DNA of 64,000 bases from Atrichornis clamosus (GCA_013400975.1 WBMZ01008660.1:1-64000); one strand, 5' to 3'; numbered from the stretch's first letter, positions 27,101 to 42,100 are shown. Translations and numbers: made by a program. Notes: a model not told the origin generated them from the letters alone.

Positions 27101-30100
27101 CAGCTTGTGTTTAGTGCATGTAGATCATCAGCCAGCTTTGTCCTCCACTGTTCACTGCCTTTTCTCCAGGTATTTTTTGATTGTTCAGCAAGGAAAACCT
27201 CAGTGCATATTGTATGTGTGAGCACCAAAGGCCCCTCTCCTGAGTGATCCAAGAGCTTCCTCTTTGTGCCTCTGTTGCCTCGTTTGGCTGCACTCTGTGC
27301 TCCCAGATTCCCCCAAATCAGCCTCTAAGAGTTGATAATTGCAGAGGCATCTGCTTCCTGCTCTCAGCATCTAGAGCCAGGGTTTAAGATGATTGTCTCC
27401 ATTAACAATCCATATCTCTTCCTGGGGATCAGTGCTCAATAGGGATTATTAATTACTCCCTAGTTGGAGGGGAGATTTCATATCTTGAAGGGAAAGGAAA
27501 GGCTGGAGTATGGACAGAAATGGGAAAGCAGAAGCATTAGCATAGGAATTACCACTAACGTGGGAACAATATACCCAAGAGACTGGATTTTGTGTTTCAT
27601 GTTTTGCTTTCTCTGCTGCACAGCAGTGACATCAACTGTTCCCCCAGTCCTTCTTCAGGCAAAGGGGATATCCTGGAATTAGCCATAACTACAGGAAACT
27701 ATCATCTGATGGGGTCCTTGCTCCTTAGTTCCACCTGGAAAACCCATTTTCCCATTTCCCATTCCAGTTAGACACTTCAAAGTTAAGTATTTTATGACTG
27801 TGCTTAAGGTCCAATCTTTGCCAATTGGCTTTTTTTTACTTCTCTTGTGGGAATACCAAAGCCACACTTTGAAAAGTAATGAATACAGCTCCTTTGAAAA
27901 GATGTTTTTCCTATCTCCTGGAAGGTACAGCCACAGCCCACACTGCTGCAAACTGTGTTTCACAAGGCAGCAGTTGAGACACTGGCTTTGCAATTAAAGA
28001 AGTAATTATGGGCCTAATCAGCACTTCATGGCAGACACTGCTTTTCTGGCACTGAGAACAACGGGAAGAATTCAAAGTTCCCATTTAGCTGCCCTGCTCC
28101 CAGGGAGACTGTCACCATTTCCACGCAGCTTCAGAACTTGAGTTCTGTTGTCTCTCAAGTTCTGCATTTTCAGGTCCTGTTTTGAAAGGTAGGAGGCCAA
28201 GTTTGTCAATGGTTTTTCATTCCAGCAGTTCTGGAGAAAACTTGTGAAAAGTTGGATCTTGAGTTGTAGCTACCATGGAAACCTTCCCATAATTTTTTTG
28301 TGGTTTGACTGCACAGAGAGGATGCTCTCAAACCTTGGCCAAGACTGTTTCCAAGACAAGGTGTTAGGAGTTAGCTCAACATCTCCCAGGGTGTTACAGT
28401 CACTCTGGAGCTTCCAGGAACCTCTCAGTTCAAGTCCAGGATAGACAAGTGCTTTAAAGAGAGCTGCTTAAAACTCTCCTTTCTGTTTGTGACAGGTACA
28501 CATCAGGCACAGTAACCCAGATATTTCTCCCAGCAGAAGTGCTGGGTGTCAGAACTACACCTTCCCTCTTGAGCCTTTCTATATGGACAGGAGCTTGAAG
28601 GATAAACTGCTGGCAGTTTTGTGTAATTAATTCTGTGCAGTTCAAAGGATAAAATTGCTCTTCAGAGGTGGAAACATTTGGGCTGTTTCCTGTAGGATTT
28701 GTACTGAGAAAGTATGCAGCCCCATCCATACCTGCGTGGAGCTGGATGAACACTGAGCTCTCAGAAAGGGCAGGTTTTTAGTGGCTGATGCTGAGAGGTG
28801 GCACCAAGTTCTATCCAGACCTGCTGTGCCAGGGGAACAGATCTTATGGAGGCTTCCTGCATGGAAAGGGTGCAGGTTGTGGTGCTGAGACCTATTTAGT
28901 GACCGTGCTGCACATGGAAATGAGCATGGAAAAGATCTGTTGAGGTGCAGGCATGTTCAGACCTCTTTAAATTCCAAGGTTATTGTCCATCTGAACCAGC
29001 CAGCTCACTGTAGCTGGGTGTGTTTTGGCTTGCTGATTAGATGGAAGCACTAAAGCAAATCCAGCTTGACTAAGATCATGTTACTTCAACTCTTGATACT
29101 TTATTTAAAACAAAAAGAATGGATTCAGTGGCAGGAAATGTTTCCAGCCCATGAAGGCATTCTGCATGTGTCCTGACATGTTGTCAGTTGTGATCCCACG
29201 TTTCTTCATCAGTGGGACACAGATACAATTCCAGTGAGAACTTGCTGTCTGTGGCTGCTGTGCTGGCCTTACAGGAGGAGGTGCATTCCCTGCTGGGAAT
29301 TCCCTGTCCTTACAGGAGCCTTGGAGAGTGAAGGCGCTGCAGCAGAATGAGTCCCTCCATGCTGTTGAGACAATCAGTCTGAGAAATCTCCCTTTCTCCA
29401 GCTTATGGGAGCTAGAAATGTTGAGTGAAAGACATTCCTGCTTCCTGGGCAGGTTTGGGATGGAAAACCTGACGTCACCTGGTGGTGGACCAGGCTCGGT
29501 GAAGGGGAGGAGGAGGAGCTGAGGGCATCAGGATATTTTACACTGATTAATACCCAGGTATTTAATGAGCAATGAAACCACACTGCCAAGTGCACACGTG
29601 CTCCACCACAGCTCAGTGATCACTGTTCCTGAAGGAGGAATCTGGGTCAGCCTCTCATGCATGACTCCTTCATTCCTCCTGGCTCTTGGTGATAGCTCAG
29701 CCAGGAGCAAGGCTGAGTGTTCTCCAGTCTGAACTGCTTCCTAAAAACCACAGTTGTAAAGGAATCAATTCTAGCTTCTAGAGCTTGAATTTAAGTTATT
29801 GGGTGAATACAAGCATTTCAGTTCACTGACTTGGAAAAAAGAATAGTAACTCTCTATTGTAAACAAATGTTTTAAGAATAGGTCTTACAAATTTTGTTTT
29901 GGTGTTAAAAAGGAATATGAAAAAATTAGGTATTGGGGTCCAAGCAGGTTAATGTGCGTCTGTTAATTCTCTCTGAGCTCTGTTTGTATGGGCAGTAATT
30001 TTGTTACAATACAGGTGATCTAGAGGTATTAGTCCTAAGTTGACTGGAACTACTTTGTTAGCAGAAAACATTTCAGTGGATTTGTGAATCTCATGGTTCT

Positions 30101-33100
30101 AACTGTAAGTTTTGAGTGTAGACTCAATCTCACTAGGGTTCCTAGGAAGATCCTCTGTTACTTAGGTGTCAATACCAATAAATGTGGAATTATATAGCCC
30201 CATATTGACACATAATCACCATTCACATTTGGTTGAAAGTCAGTAATGTCCACACATCCCTTTGTTCTTTCTTTGTTCTTTTCTGATAAACATATCAAAA
30301 TTATTACACAAGTTGAATATATTTTAGCAGCATTGAGGAGCAAAATTAAGTTTTCTTACAAGAGCATTAAGGAAGCACTCTTGCAACTTTCCAAGAATTT
30401 TTAACCTTTTAATATTCGCAACACTTCTGATTTGATGGAACAAAATGAGAAGGTGTATAAAAGATATCTGCAAGGAATTACTTCTTAAATGTCTGGTCCA
30501 GAACATCTAGTAATACACTTCTTTGTGTATTGGCAGAATTTCAGGGGACTCTCGCTCTGTTGTCTGCAAGGTTTCATTAACTCTTATATCATCTATACAA
30601 TGACATCACTGGGGTCACTGGGGGCACAGTGGCACCAGAAACACCCTGTCACAATATTTGGTGGCAGAACAGCCCCATCTCATAAATGCTGAATTAAAAT
30701 GCTTTTCATCATCCAATATAAGAACCTTCCCATCCAGGAATTTTCTACTGGGTCATGATGGCACATTGGTCAGTAAAATATCATCTTATGCAAATCACCA
30801 TGTGCCATTCCATTCCTGTGTCTGTAATTCTACTGTAGAGCTTCCCAGCAGTTTGATTTCTGTCCACTTAGATCTTTACCAGAAGTCTCCAATCTGTCAC
30901 TCTGCAGCTGAAATACTCCTGTGATCAATATTCCTGTGATCAATGCTGTTGGATTTTTAGGTGAAACTGAGCATTGCGCAATGATGTCATTGGTGAGGGT
31001 GTGAAATAAATGTTTGTTGGTTCTTTCCCTGGTGTTAGGTACAGATGGAGAGATGTTACACCTTCTTCCGTGTTGATTAAAAGAGTTTAACTGAATAATT
31101 CTTTTATTCAAAGATGAAAGCCATGTATTTTTAGTAGTTTGGGAGACAAAAACTAGGATATGGGAAGATATATTCTAGTAGGAGCTATGAAAGATAGTCT
31201 GCACTCCTCTGCTTCAGGCTGGTTTTTAGTGGGGCCTGCTACAGTGCTTACCTTCTTGCACTTTCTGTACATTTCTGGTGTTTTCTTAGTTGATCAAGAA
31301 TAATCCAACTGGCTTTCTTGTGCATTTTCACAGTAACCTGATTTTCGTAAGCAATTCAACCAGTTCAGGTTTAAAAATAAGATCCAAACTTTTTTAACAG
31401 CTTAAGGGAAAGAGGGAAAGTCCTATAGCCTTTTTTAGGGCCACTTCAGAGTCACCCTGATCTAGCAAATCAATTAGTTGTTACTCTTCTGGCTTTCTTT
31501 TTCTCCCCAAGAACCTGAAAGGATTCTGACATCTCTACATTCTTATCTAGAATCTCCTGAGAGAAAGCCAAATTTAGGGTAAGGACAAAATACAGTTATA
31601 AAGAAATATATTACAGTGGGTGCTTATAAAATCCCACCTATCTGGGGGAAGAGACCAAACCAGGAAAAATGTATTTTGTTCCCCTGCCCTCCTGCTGTAG
31701 TTTTCTGCTTGCTGGCCTCCCCACAGTGCAGTGTGCTGTGGTTTTCTAGATCCTGCAGATGACAGAACCATACATTCCATCAGGGAGCACTGTGTCTGTG
31801 CTGCTTTAATAGTGGCAGTTTGAATCCTTTGAAATAATCCAGGTTTCATAGTCACAGATTTCCCTGCCGATTTCAGGTCTTGCATATTACAGTTTGAAGC
31901 TCCTTTTCTTAAACTTTCCTGCCTGTGAATTCTGAAGTATCTCTTTTCTCTTCCCCCTCCCCTCCTGACTTCCTGACCCTTGTGTCTCAGGGGCACTTTG
32001 TCACTGAGCAGCCTCTTAGCACATAAATGTGATTTTGTATTCAACACTGATGGGGCTGGACACCTTCAGCTGCTGAAGATTTACGCAAAAAGGATCTGTT
32101 TTGATGGGTCAAATGTGGTAAAACAGAGGAATCCTGGGAATATAATGTTTGTTTTGCTTTAACTCAGAGAAGGTGAGAACAGGCAGCCCAGAGAGGGTGT
32201 GGAGTCTCCTCACTGGAGATATTCCAGTCTGGACACAATCCTGTGCTCTGGGATGACCCTGCTGGAGCAGGGAGATGGGACCAGATGACCACTGTGGGCC
32301 CTTCCAACCTGCTCCTTTCTGGGATTCTGGGATTTAATGTCCACTATTGCAACCTGCAACCAAACCAGTGCCTTACTGGTCTTTCGGTTCTGAAGTTGGA
32401 TAGAAATAATGTGTTTGTCTCTGGGCTGTGTGTGAAGGCAAATCAGATGGAGATACTGTGAGCCAAACCCTAAGAATGTTGCTCAAAATAGTTGGTCCCT
32501 TGCTCTTCCTATGCACACAAGCATGAAATGAGCATGGATATATGGCTGGTGTACCTGGGAGAAAGGTTTTAGTAAGTGACTTCCTCTCTGTAGAGTGCTG
32601 AAATGCCAAATGAGGCTGTTGCACATTGATCCTTTCTAGTTAGTGAGAAACTGAGCAGTAAAACAAGTTGAGTTTATTCTCAGTGTCTCTTTTGGCTCTG
32701 CTGCCCTGTTGTTAGCAGCAAAGCTTCCTAAATTAAGTCTGATCTATGCATAAATAGAAAACATTAAAAAAACAAATACTGCAAGATTTGTCTAATCTCA
32801 AATATCTGTGCAAATAGGGGAGACTTACACGTTTGACAATATTAAAAAGTGTGGTTGAAAATTTCCCAGGTACTTGGGAAATAAAACTTCTCCTAACCAG
32901 CCATGCCTGTCTGAAGCTGCAGGCACTGAAACAGTCAGGCTGATGCTACTTTCAGTGCTGTCACAGGAGCTGAGGTTTTGCTCTTATTTTCATCCATCTT
33001 TCCCTAAATCAGAGGATTGTAACTCATCATTCTGGAGGTAAAAGAGAGTCTGATTTACATGTATATATGTGCACATGTTCTTTGGAAAGGAAGGCTCATT

Positions 33101-36100
33101 CAATTTTTCCCTCTGTTCAGCTCCCTTTATTTCATGGAAGTAATTTAGTTTATTGCTCTCCAAACTAAAATAACCATTGTTTGTTATAATATCACCACAG
33201 TTCCTGCCACTAAAATGTGCTGGTGAAAGTAACTGAAGGCTTTAAAATGTTACAGTTTTGTAACTTACCACAGAGTTTATGTAACTGGATGTGTTTTCAG
33301 TAGAGAACTTACCACAGAATCATGGAATGGTTCAGGTTGCAAGCGACATTAAAAGGTCATCTCATTCCAACCCCTTGCCTTGGCTTGGGGAACCTTCCAC
33401 TTGAGTGTAATGGTTTCCTTTTGCTGATTTATTTGGAGTTCTGTGTCATTAGTGCCACACATCCTGATAGTGTCTGTGGTGTCTAACCTGGAGACCAGGG
33501 ACACTATGACCCCCCATGACTCAGTTACAGAGCGAGTGCCCCAGAGTTCCAGGGGCGCTGTGCCCATGTTTGTGGTTGGTATATTTTTCCCCCCATTCTT
33601 TGATAGTTTTTGTCACAAAGATTCTGGAGACAAATCCAGAAGTTTTGTTCCTAACTTGCACTGACCTTTTATTTTCTCCATGAGGATTTGGCTCAGAACT
33701 GTCATTTGTGCCTTCAGGTCTCTCTGAACTCTTTTAATAGTCGTGCTCTGTATCCATAAAAGTTTTGATGGAAGGGAGAACACTGAGTGCAGAATCAGGA
33801 GTGCTCATTCAAGTAACAAACTGCAAAGGAACTGTGCTGCAATAGAGTGTTAATGCTCTTGTCTCACTTGCAGGATGCTACAGTCATCTCCCACCTCATG
33901 GCACTGCTCAGCAGGTCTCGCTATACACAGGAATACATCTGCCAGATCTTCTCCCATTGCTGCAAAGTAAGAAAGGCAATACATGTTCTTTGCGCAAGTT
34001 GTGTTTCTGCCCTCTAAGAACTGTGCATGTGCTGTCTTTTCTGGCAGGAACTTTGGGACAGTGGTGACTGAACTTACTGCTCTGCATTTGCTGCAGATTT
34101 AGAGGATCAGTTTATGTGTCTCTGCAGTACAAGAAAATATGCAAATATATGGGGCTTTATAGGCTTTGGCTACTAAAAAAAGCCAACAGTCGAGGCAAAT
34201 ATCAGTCTTCACTGTCAGCAGTATAAATCTTGAAAGATTTCTATTTTTCCTCTGAAAGTCTCCAGGCAGTGTGAGCACTCTTTGAGAGGTCTTGCAGCTG
34301 CCTTCAGCTGTTTTAAATCCGGAGACTTCTCTTAAGAGGTGCTGTAGGTTGAGAGGAAAAGAAATGCTCTTCTCAGCTGAGCTCTATTACAGGTTTATCC
34401 AGATACAAGTTCATTCCTGCTATGTATTGCAATTCTGTTGATATCGGAAAACGAATTTAAAAACAGCAGCAACCCCACCCCAAACACAGGGTTTTGTCTT
34501 TCCCTCCCCCTGCTCCAGGTTTCCACACACCACTGTTTTTTACTGTTGCAGTTTTTGGTAGTTACTGTACCAGTGGGTTATACAATAACTTTATCAAAAT
34601 AATTCAGTGTAGGAAATGAGATTTTTACAGTGTCTCTCCCTTTTAGCAACAACTTAAAGCTAAAGGATCATAGATTGTATACTAACATGGTAAAGTTCCT
34701 AAGTTTATGAATTTGTAAGCATTTACCTTGAAAAATATCTTTCTACCTTATCACTTGCAATGAGTCCTCTGGAACTGTGAATTGTTCCTTTGTTACATAC
34801 CTGTTTTCCTCTGCCTTGGCTGTTATTTATGTACACTCATCCCATTGCATTTCCTCTGCTGAGTGAAACTGAGGACTGGAATCTGTTGAGTTGTGGGATG
34901 GAAAGATAGAACTCAGCTGCTGATATTTAGAGAACTGCTTAAAAAACCCATGAGGATAAAATCCTGCATTGACTATGGAAGTTCACATCTAAAGCAGGAG
35001 ATGCCTCACGGGTGCATTTTTGTTCCTAAAATACCAGTTTTTTCCCACTATTAGCTAAAGTGGCCCTTGAAAGTCTCCTCAATAGGCTGAGGAGCTTGAA
35101 CAGGTGAAAAATCAGGCCATGTTGGCTTACAAGAAAAATAACCCAGGACTAATTATAGGATGGTAGAGGAGTCAGTTTGCACATCAGGGGTGGCTCTGTG
35201 GCAATTCCCTTCCTGCTGGCTGGGAGGGAAGTGCAATTCATCCAACATGAAACCAGTTCCTGTCAGCTTTGTCCAAGGGAGTTATCTCCTTGCAGCTCCA
35301 GTAACTCCTGGTGACTTGCACCTCTGTCTGTCACTTCACAGGTGAGGAAGGTCTTCTGAACTCACCATTCTGTTCAGAGTGCCTCCCCCACCTCCCAAAT
35401 CTCTGTCAAGTTTTACAGTCAATGTCTGGAAAAACTCAAGTTTTTGGAAAGAAGTTGTTGGTTGTGTGAACAGAGAGAAGCATGGCTGCACAAGAAAGGC
35501 AGGGTGATGGCTGTGAGTGTTAGGAAATGGCTGCATTTGCAGAATAAACAGCTGCATAACAAAGAAAAATAGGTTGAGTAAACAGATAATCACAAATGTT
35601 AAATTGATCAAGTACTCTTTTCTCTCTCGCCCAGGCAAAAGCAGCTGTTCAACAAAAATCTAAAATGCCCTCTTCTATCTTTTTTGTTTAGTTGTGGGGT
35701 TTCAGGTTTATGAGGTCAATTATGGTATTTTCAGACAGAACAAAATACATCTAATATAGTGAAGAACAATTTGCAGGGGGTTTTCTGACTTATATGAATA
35801 GGCAAAGTACATTCTTAAAATTTAAAAAAAAAAAATCCAAACCAGAAAGTTTCAGTATTCACTACATTTTAAATGAAGACTCCATCTTCCCCCAAAAGGC
35901 TCTGAGTGAGAGAACCTTTCTTATTTTTTTTCCTGAAGCAATAAGTTACTATAAATTAGCCCTTATATTTAGGTAAGGGTTAGGATATGTTCTGAGAGGT
36001 ATTGATGCTTTTATTTCTCCTTTTCCTCATCTTAGGAGGTTTATTAATTGAGCTAATAGTGACATACCATAGCACTACCCTCCTTGTTCCTGCACTGGTG

Positions 36101-39100
36101 TCTGCTCACATCTGGTGCATCCATTTTTTCCTCTTCCTTTCCAGCATCTCTTGTTGACTTCTCAGGTTTCTGTCTTGCCTGCTTTAAGATTTCCCAGAAA
36201 AAGCTCAGACCAGTTATCTCGAGCTAGGAAATCCATAATTTGGGTTCCCAGCATATTGCTGCTGGATTCTGCTTTTGCTGCTTCCCCCTGCACTTTTAGA
36301 GTTAAAATTAACGACTGGGAAACATTGCCCCTGGAGAAGAGCCATCCTGAGCAAGGGAAAGTGTTGATTTACAGGGGAGCAGATGCAGTTCTTAACACAC
36401 AGAGCCAGGATTCTATCAACATAGAAGCAAATAAGTAAACTGAAATCAGGCTGATGTACCTGGTATGTGAAAATCCAAGTCAAAATTTACTTTTTCAGAG
36501 TCTCTCTATCCCAGTTCATTTTTTTTCAGAGCAAGTGGTGTGAGTAGGTAGAATTTACTATTTTAATGGTCAAATTAAGGAGATAAGGTACACATTTGGA
36601 AACACGTGGTTGTATGAGTAATTTGAAAAAAATACTTCTGGAACTTATATTTGAAAGTGGTGACATCTCTACATAAGTAACAATTTCACTGCCAGTTGAA
36701 AATGGAACATCTCGTGTCTGGTAAGAGTCCAGGATAAAGCCTGTAACCAAGGCAGCTCCCCAGGCCTGTTCTCTTGGGTGATCTTTGGCTGGTGCTGGAT
36801 CCCTGCCCCAAGGGACAAATGCACTTCCATTCCTGCTTTTCATTATGGAATGAGTTGTTACATTGTGCTATCCTAATGTTTCCTTGAAAACTGGCATTTT
36901 GTGATGGAAAATGGTGCAAGAAGTGATGTCTATTCCTGAAATAAGTCATCCACTTGTATTTGGAGAACAAGATCACTGTCAGAGGAGTGGAACTCTCTTG
37001 TTCCTCCCTTGTACCCAAGGAGGAACAAAACCTGGCAGCCTTGCTGTTAAACTGGGGCCTGAGCTGCTTGGACATGCTACCTCATATTCCCAAGTTTTCA
37101 CCTCTCTATTTGCAGCTGTCCCTGTTTGTGGGTTGGTGCTCACCCTGCCTGTGCAGATTGTGTGTGCAAACATGAGCACAGATTAAATGTTTAATGTGCA
37201 CCCAGTTGTGCAACTCAGACGCACCCAGGTGTCACCTCTGCACAGGCATTGGTCCTGTTTGTACAGAACCTACCCCTTGCATCCCATGGAGAAATACTCA
37301 TACCTGGGAATTACTAAATCTAGGGCACTATGATTTCTTTGACTTGAACCTCATTCATTTTTTTCACATATTTTAATATCTGTTCTTCAGCTCCACCACT
37401 GGCATAGCTGCGGCTTTAAATCATTGCCTCAGCCACTTCTGTGTGCCAATGTAAGTGGTTTTCCTCCTTAAACCATGCTGTTTTAATTGCATTTTTTGGT
37501 AGAAAGCTCTTGGTGGCAGTAGCAGCTGAAGCATCTCTTAAAGCACCAGATATGTTTCATCTGAAAGTAATCTTATGCTTTGTTCTTAGAGGTAAGAGAT
37601 GCTCTAAAAATGTTCTTTTGACTCCAGGAGAAATCTGATTTCAGCTGTATCTCAGATTTGAAAATAATGTGTCACGGGTGCCTACCAGGGTGTACAGAAG
37701 TGCCATAAGCTCAGCTGGGTCTGAACAAGAGATTAAGGAGTGAAGAGACTTCCTTCACTTGCAGATTAGTCCAGGAAATGCACAGAGGGATGATAAATGC
37801 TGAATTTAAATGTGCATAGCCTGTGCTTAATGCAGAGATGACCAGAATAATGAATCTACTCCCAAAGAGAGGTTTGCAAGTCCCAGATCAGCTTTGACAA
37901 GAGACTGCTGAGGGCTGCAGGTATTGAGATTTCACGTTGTTTTTCCAACCTCATCGAGCCTTGTCACACTACAGAAGTTCTGAGACCTTTTTCCTGCAAA
38001 ATTCAGGATTTCTGTTTAATTCCTAATGCTCTTTTGGAAAACATACTGAAGTATCAGCCATTGCAAACTTAGACCTTGAAGTCTATAAATAGGTGATGGC
38101 TGGCTGGGTTTATGGCCAAATATGTTTGAAACTAAAAATGAAAATGAAATGGTAAATAATGATAAATTGGAGGAGAATGTGAATCTGTTCTCAGAGCACT
38201 GTCATTCTCTGTCTGGAAATAGTTTCTGAAAAAATTCCCTCCCTTCTGCAGTTAGAATTGTTAAAAATGCTTAATATTAACAGTGAAGAAGACATTGGTG
38301 ACTGGGGATCTTTTATGTGATTTGTAGAGACAATCAGGAGCTTTCAGTTGTTTCCAATAGGAAGCGTAGAAACAGAAGTTCTCTATGTTTCTTCATTTGT
38401 GAGAACCGATGTCATTGCCTATTGAAGGAAAGGGTGGAAATTATTACCAGAAAAGGACAAATGCTATAAAAATAAGAGTCGCATTTGTTTATATTTAAAA
38501 AAATGTTGTTATGCCAGCTGATTACAAAGTAAATGTTAGTAAATGTAAATTAAACATTTATCAATGAATTGCAGGCAGTGGAAACCTCTTACATGTCCAT
38601 TTAAAAAACTGTGTTATGTTTCCTTTGAAGGGTCCAGATCACCAGACAATCTTATTTAACCACGGAGCTGTTCAGAATATTGCACATCTGTTAGTGTCCA
38701 CCTCCTACAAAGTAAGACATCACAACTACTCTGTGTTTAACTTGTATTTGTGAAAGGAATTCAAATGAAGATCATATAAACCATGTCTGTGCCTAGGAAC
38801 TAAAGCTATAAACAGGTATGATGTATATTTCTAGAATAACAGTTGGGTTTGATTGTCATATTCTGTCAGGAAAAGAACTACTGTACTGTAAAATTAAAAC
38901 AGCAGTACTGAAAACTGAGCTGACAAGGATCACCTTGGTCAATCTTCCCTGTGTGAAAAAAGAGGTTTTAAAGATATCAGAAACTAGGCAGCCATGAAAC
39001 ATTGTTTAATTAAACCAAGACATGGTTTTTGGACTGAAGGAGGAGGAGCCAACATGAAGAAATTTGTCACTATTTTCATACAAGTGATACCTGAGGCTGT

Positions 39101-42100
39101 GTAATGGCAGTAAAACTTATGGTGTGTATTTGTTTTAAGATCAGTTTGGAATCATGGTTCTCTTTAGACATCTTATTCAGCTCACCTCCAAAGGCTTCTG
39201 AAATAAAAATCTCAAGGACACATTTTTCTGATTCTCTAAGGTACTTAGGAGTCCTGGAAAGAAAAAGTACTATTGTTAAATGCTTCCATTCTTCTGTTGT
39301 TTTTTGCACATTTGTGAGGCATCACAATTAAGACCAGTATTTTAGGTTTAGTTCCCAAGTTTTATCCTTGCTGGTTTTCTTCACAAATAATCCACAACAT
39401 GCCCTAGAGAAGGGTAATTCCAACAGGGAGATGACAGAAGTCAAGGTGTGAGTTAGATGCTTCCATCTGCCTTTTATTCATCATCTCCATTTCTTGGTGA
39501 TGATACAGAATTATTTTCTACAAGCCTATATAACAGTATAGCCAAATTTTGCTTTGAAGTCAGTGTTTCTATTTCATACTATTATGTTTTTACACAGGTC
39601 AGAATGCAGGCATTGAAATGCTTCTCAGTTCTAGCCTTTGAAAACCCCCAGGTATCCATGACTCTGGTCAATGGTGAGTGCAATGCTGCTGCTGCTGGTT
39701 TGACCCTCACTTTTTGCCTGGCTGGATGAGAATGACTTGGAGTTCTCTTTCTTTGCTTGCAGTGTCAGTTGATGGAGAATTGTTACCACAGATTTTTGTG
39801 AAGATGTTACAAAGGGACAAGCCCATTGAGATGCAGCTCACGTCAGCCAAATGGTAATTGTCTTCAGGAACTGGGGAAATAGCAGGGACTTGAATTCTCA
39901 CTGCTTAACTGCTCCCTTCTTGCTTGTTCCAGAGTAATATGTGGTATAAGATCTTAGGAATAATTATAGATCTTGTTTGCATTATCTAAATCTTGAAGAA
40001 GTGGCTCTCACCCAATTTTATAACTTTCACTCTTTGCTGGGCAGCAGTTTAGTGAGGAATGTGTACTCAGCCATGTGGATTTTCACAAGTAGCTTGGATT
40101 TTGTGACAAGTTTTGCTTTGAACAGGCTATGGTCAGTCCTGTGTCCTTGCAGAGCACAGCCCTGAACTGTCATCTCATCCCTGGTGGCTGAGACTGTGCA
40201 CTCAGGTGATGGGAGAGCAGAGTTAGTCCCTCTTCCCAACTGTTTTAATTAAAATAGCTTATTCTTCAGGCTTCATGTGCTCATACAGCAGAATTAATGG
40301 TATTAATTAATTTTGTACTTCCAATCCAAGTTTCCCTGCTGGTGTGGGCACATTTGTGTGTTCATGTTCATAATGGCTTTCTACCCTGTGACAGAACGTG
40401 ACCCAGTTCCATAACAGCAACACCCAGGTTATACTCACTCCATAACCTGGGAACTGACACCCTTTAGGACCGTTTTCCTTTTCTTGTGTTGAGAGTAATG
40501 GAATAAATCACTCCAGGGGGTTAAAGAGATAAAATTACCCATAGCTCTAAACTGCTAAAATGAAGTTTAACTCAAGAGTTTGGTCGCTGATGTGTAGTTT
40601 GATTATTCTTTTAGTTTTTGATGGCTTTTTTTTTACAAGAAGCAGTGAGTTCTCTTGAGTTCAGCAAACAATTTACAGACATTTGTGTCAGTGCAAGGGC
40701 TCTTGGTTCCGAGTGAGGAACAGGTGGGGCAGGTAGGACCTGTGACTCTCTGGTCATGCTGCTAGGTTGTGATGCCCCAACTCATTCATGAAAGCAAATA
40801 TAATGATCTGCATGTGTGTGTGTGTGTGGGGGTCTTAGGTAATCCCACTCCATGTGGGAGGTCTGTCTTGGGTCCTCCTGCCTTCCCTTCCAACCACAAT
40901 TGGCCCAAGCAGTCTGGTTTTACTGGTTCTGTTAGGCAATTCTTTGTGGAAAAGGCAAGTTAAATTAATTGCAGTGTAGCAATCTCAGATTTGACTGATT
41001 TATGTGTTTCTTTGAGAAGTCAGAAAATATATAGAGAATTACATATTCAGAATTATTATTTTTACTAATCTGCATGTAAAAAGCAGCTGACAAGTCATGA
41101 AGACTGGTTGGAATTTAAAGAATTGTTCTGGCTCTGGACAGTCCTTGTTCTGGGATGGGCACTCCCAGGTTACTGGTGTTCTTTGCTAGTTGAAGGAACT
41201 GGGTACACCACCCATCCTGTGCTGCTGCTTTGCAGTACTTTGGCTCAGGTGGGCCTTTGAGAGCATGACAGGAAGTGGTGTGGTGAAAAGCACAAAAAGA
41301 AAATGCAGGAAAATGGCAGACAAATGAGTATCTCGAGTTTCAGATTGGGTTTCTGATTAGTCCATGGGCATCATCTTTCTTAGAGCTCTCGAGGCCTCAG
41401 CTTCACAACAGAGCTTGCAAAGCCCTACTGGTTGTTCTTCTATAGGTCCCTTCCCTACCTGATTCCCTCCAAGTCAGACTATCTCTTCTTCTTTTTCTAA
41501 TGAGAGTAGTAAGTGAAATTGTCACAGATCATCTTTTGCTCTGTTTGTAAATTAGATTTCACCCCTGCCTTGCCAGCTTCAGTCAGTTAATCTGCAGTTC
41601 CTCTGATTTATCATTAGACTCCTTGGAATGCAGATCTAGAAGGTTTTTTTCCTGCACTTTTGAGACTTCTCTTAAATTTCTGTTTGAATCCACATCTTGG
41701 CATACAAGACTACTTTAAGAGGTTGCCTCTTTTTTTTTAACAATTGAAGTAGATCTAGGAGACTCAAGTTAATACCTCTTGATTGAAATGGAGCAAAGAT
41801 CCTTCACTTGAGCAGCAGTGTTGGCTCAGGGGGAAGAGCAGGAAGCCCCTTGGGAGAGTGCTCTGCAGCCACAAGTGGAGCAGTAACCTTTTCTGCTCAA
41901 ATTACCAGAATTGCTTCCAGCTAAGCCAAGCCTATGTTACCTGAAGTAAAAAATTACTCTTTCATGTCTGAAATAGAGCTACTTTGCCTGGCACATAGGA
42001 CTGGACTAAATGGCAGCTGCAGGATGGGTGCTTTCCTCCTGGTTGTTCAGGTGTGAAAATGAGTGTTTGCTGCTGTCAGCTGCAGTAAAAGTTTATCAAA

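Larger units (their letters stand above)
26003..33873 (+). other. Intron 5 (7.9 kb)
   Basis: This intron holds the most recognisable repeats in the window: an old amniote repeat fragment near 27047-27200, a CR1 3' piece at 32178-32335 and another at 33312-33403. The remainder is unique-looking. Small direct duplications such as TTCCTGTGATCAAT, present twice near 30916-30942 with its first copy starting CTCCTGTGATCAAT, are visible. No exon or RNA gene is recognised. Confidence 0.8.

Noticed and set aside
39457..39597. 5' extension of exon 8
   Set aside because: Open by chance. The TACACAG acceptor and phase-0 joining from exon 7 reproduce the family sequence without it.
39684..39697. Triplet-repeat expansion in intron 8
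   Set aside because: It is only a few GCT/CTG units, well within ordinary sequence.
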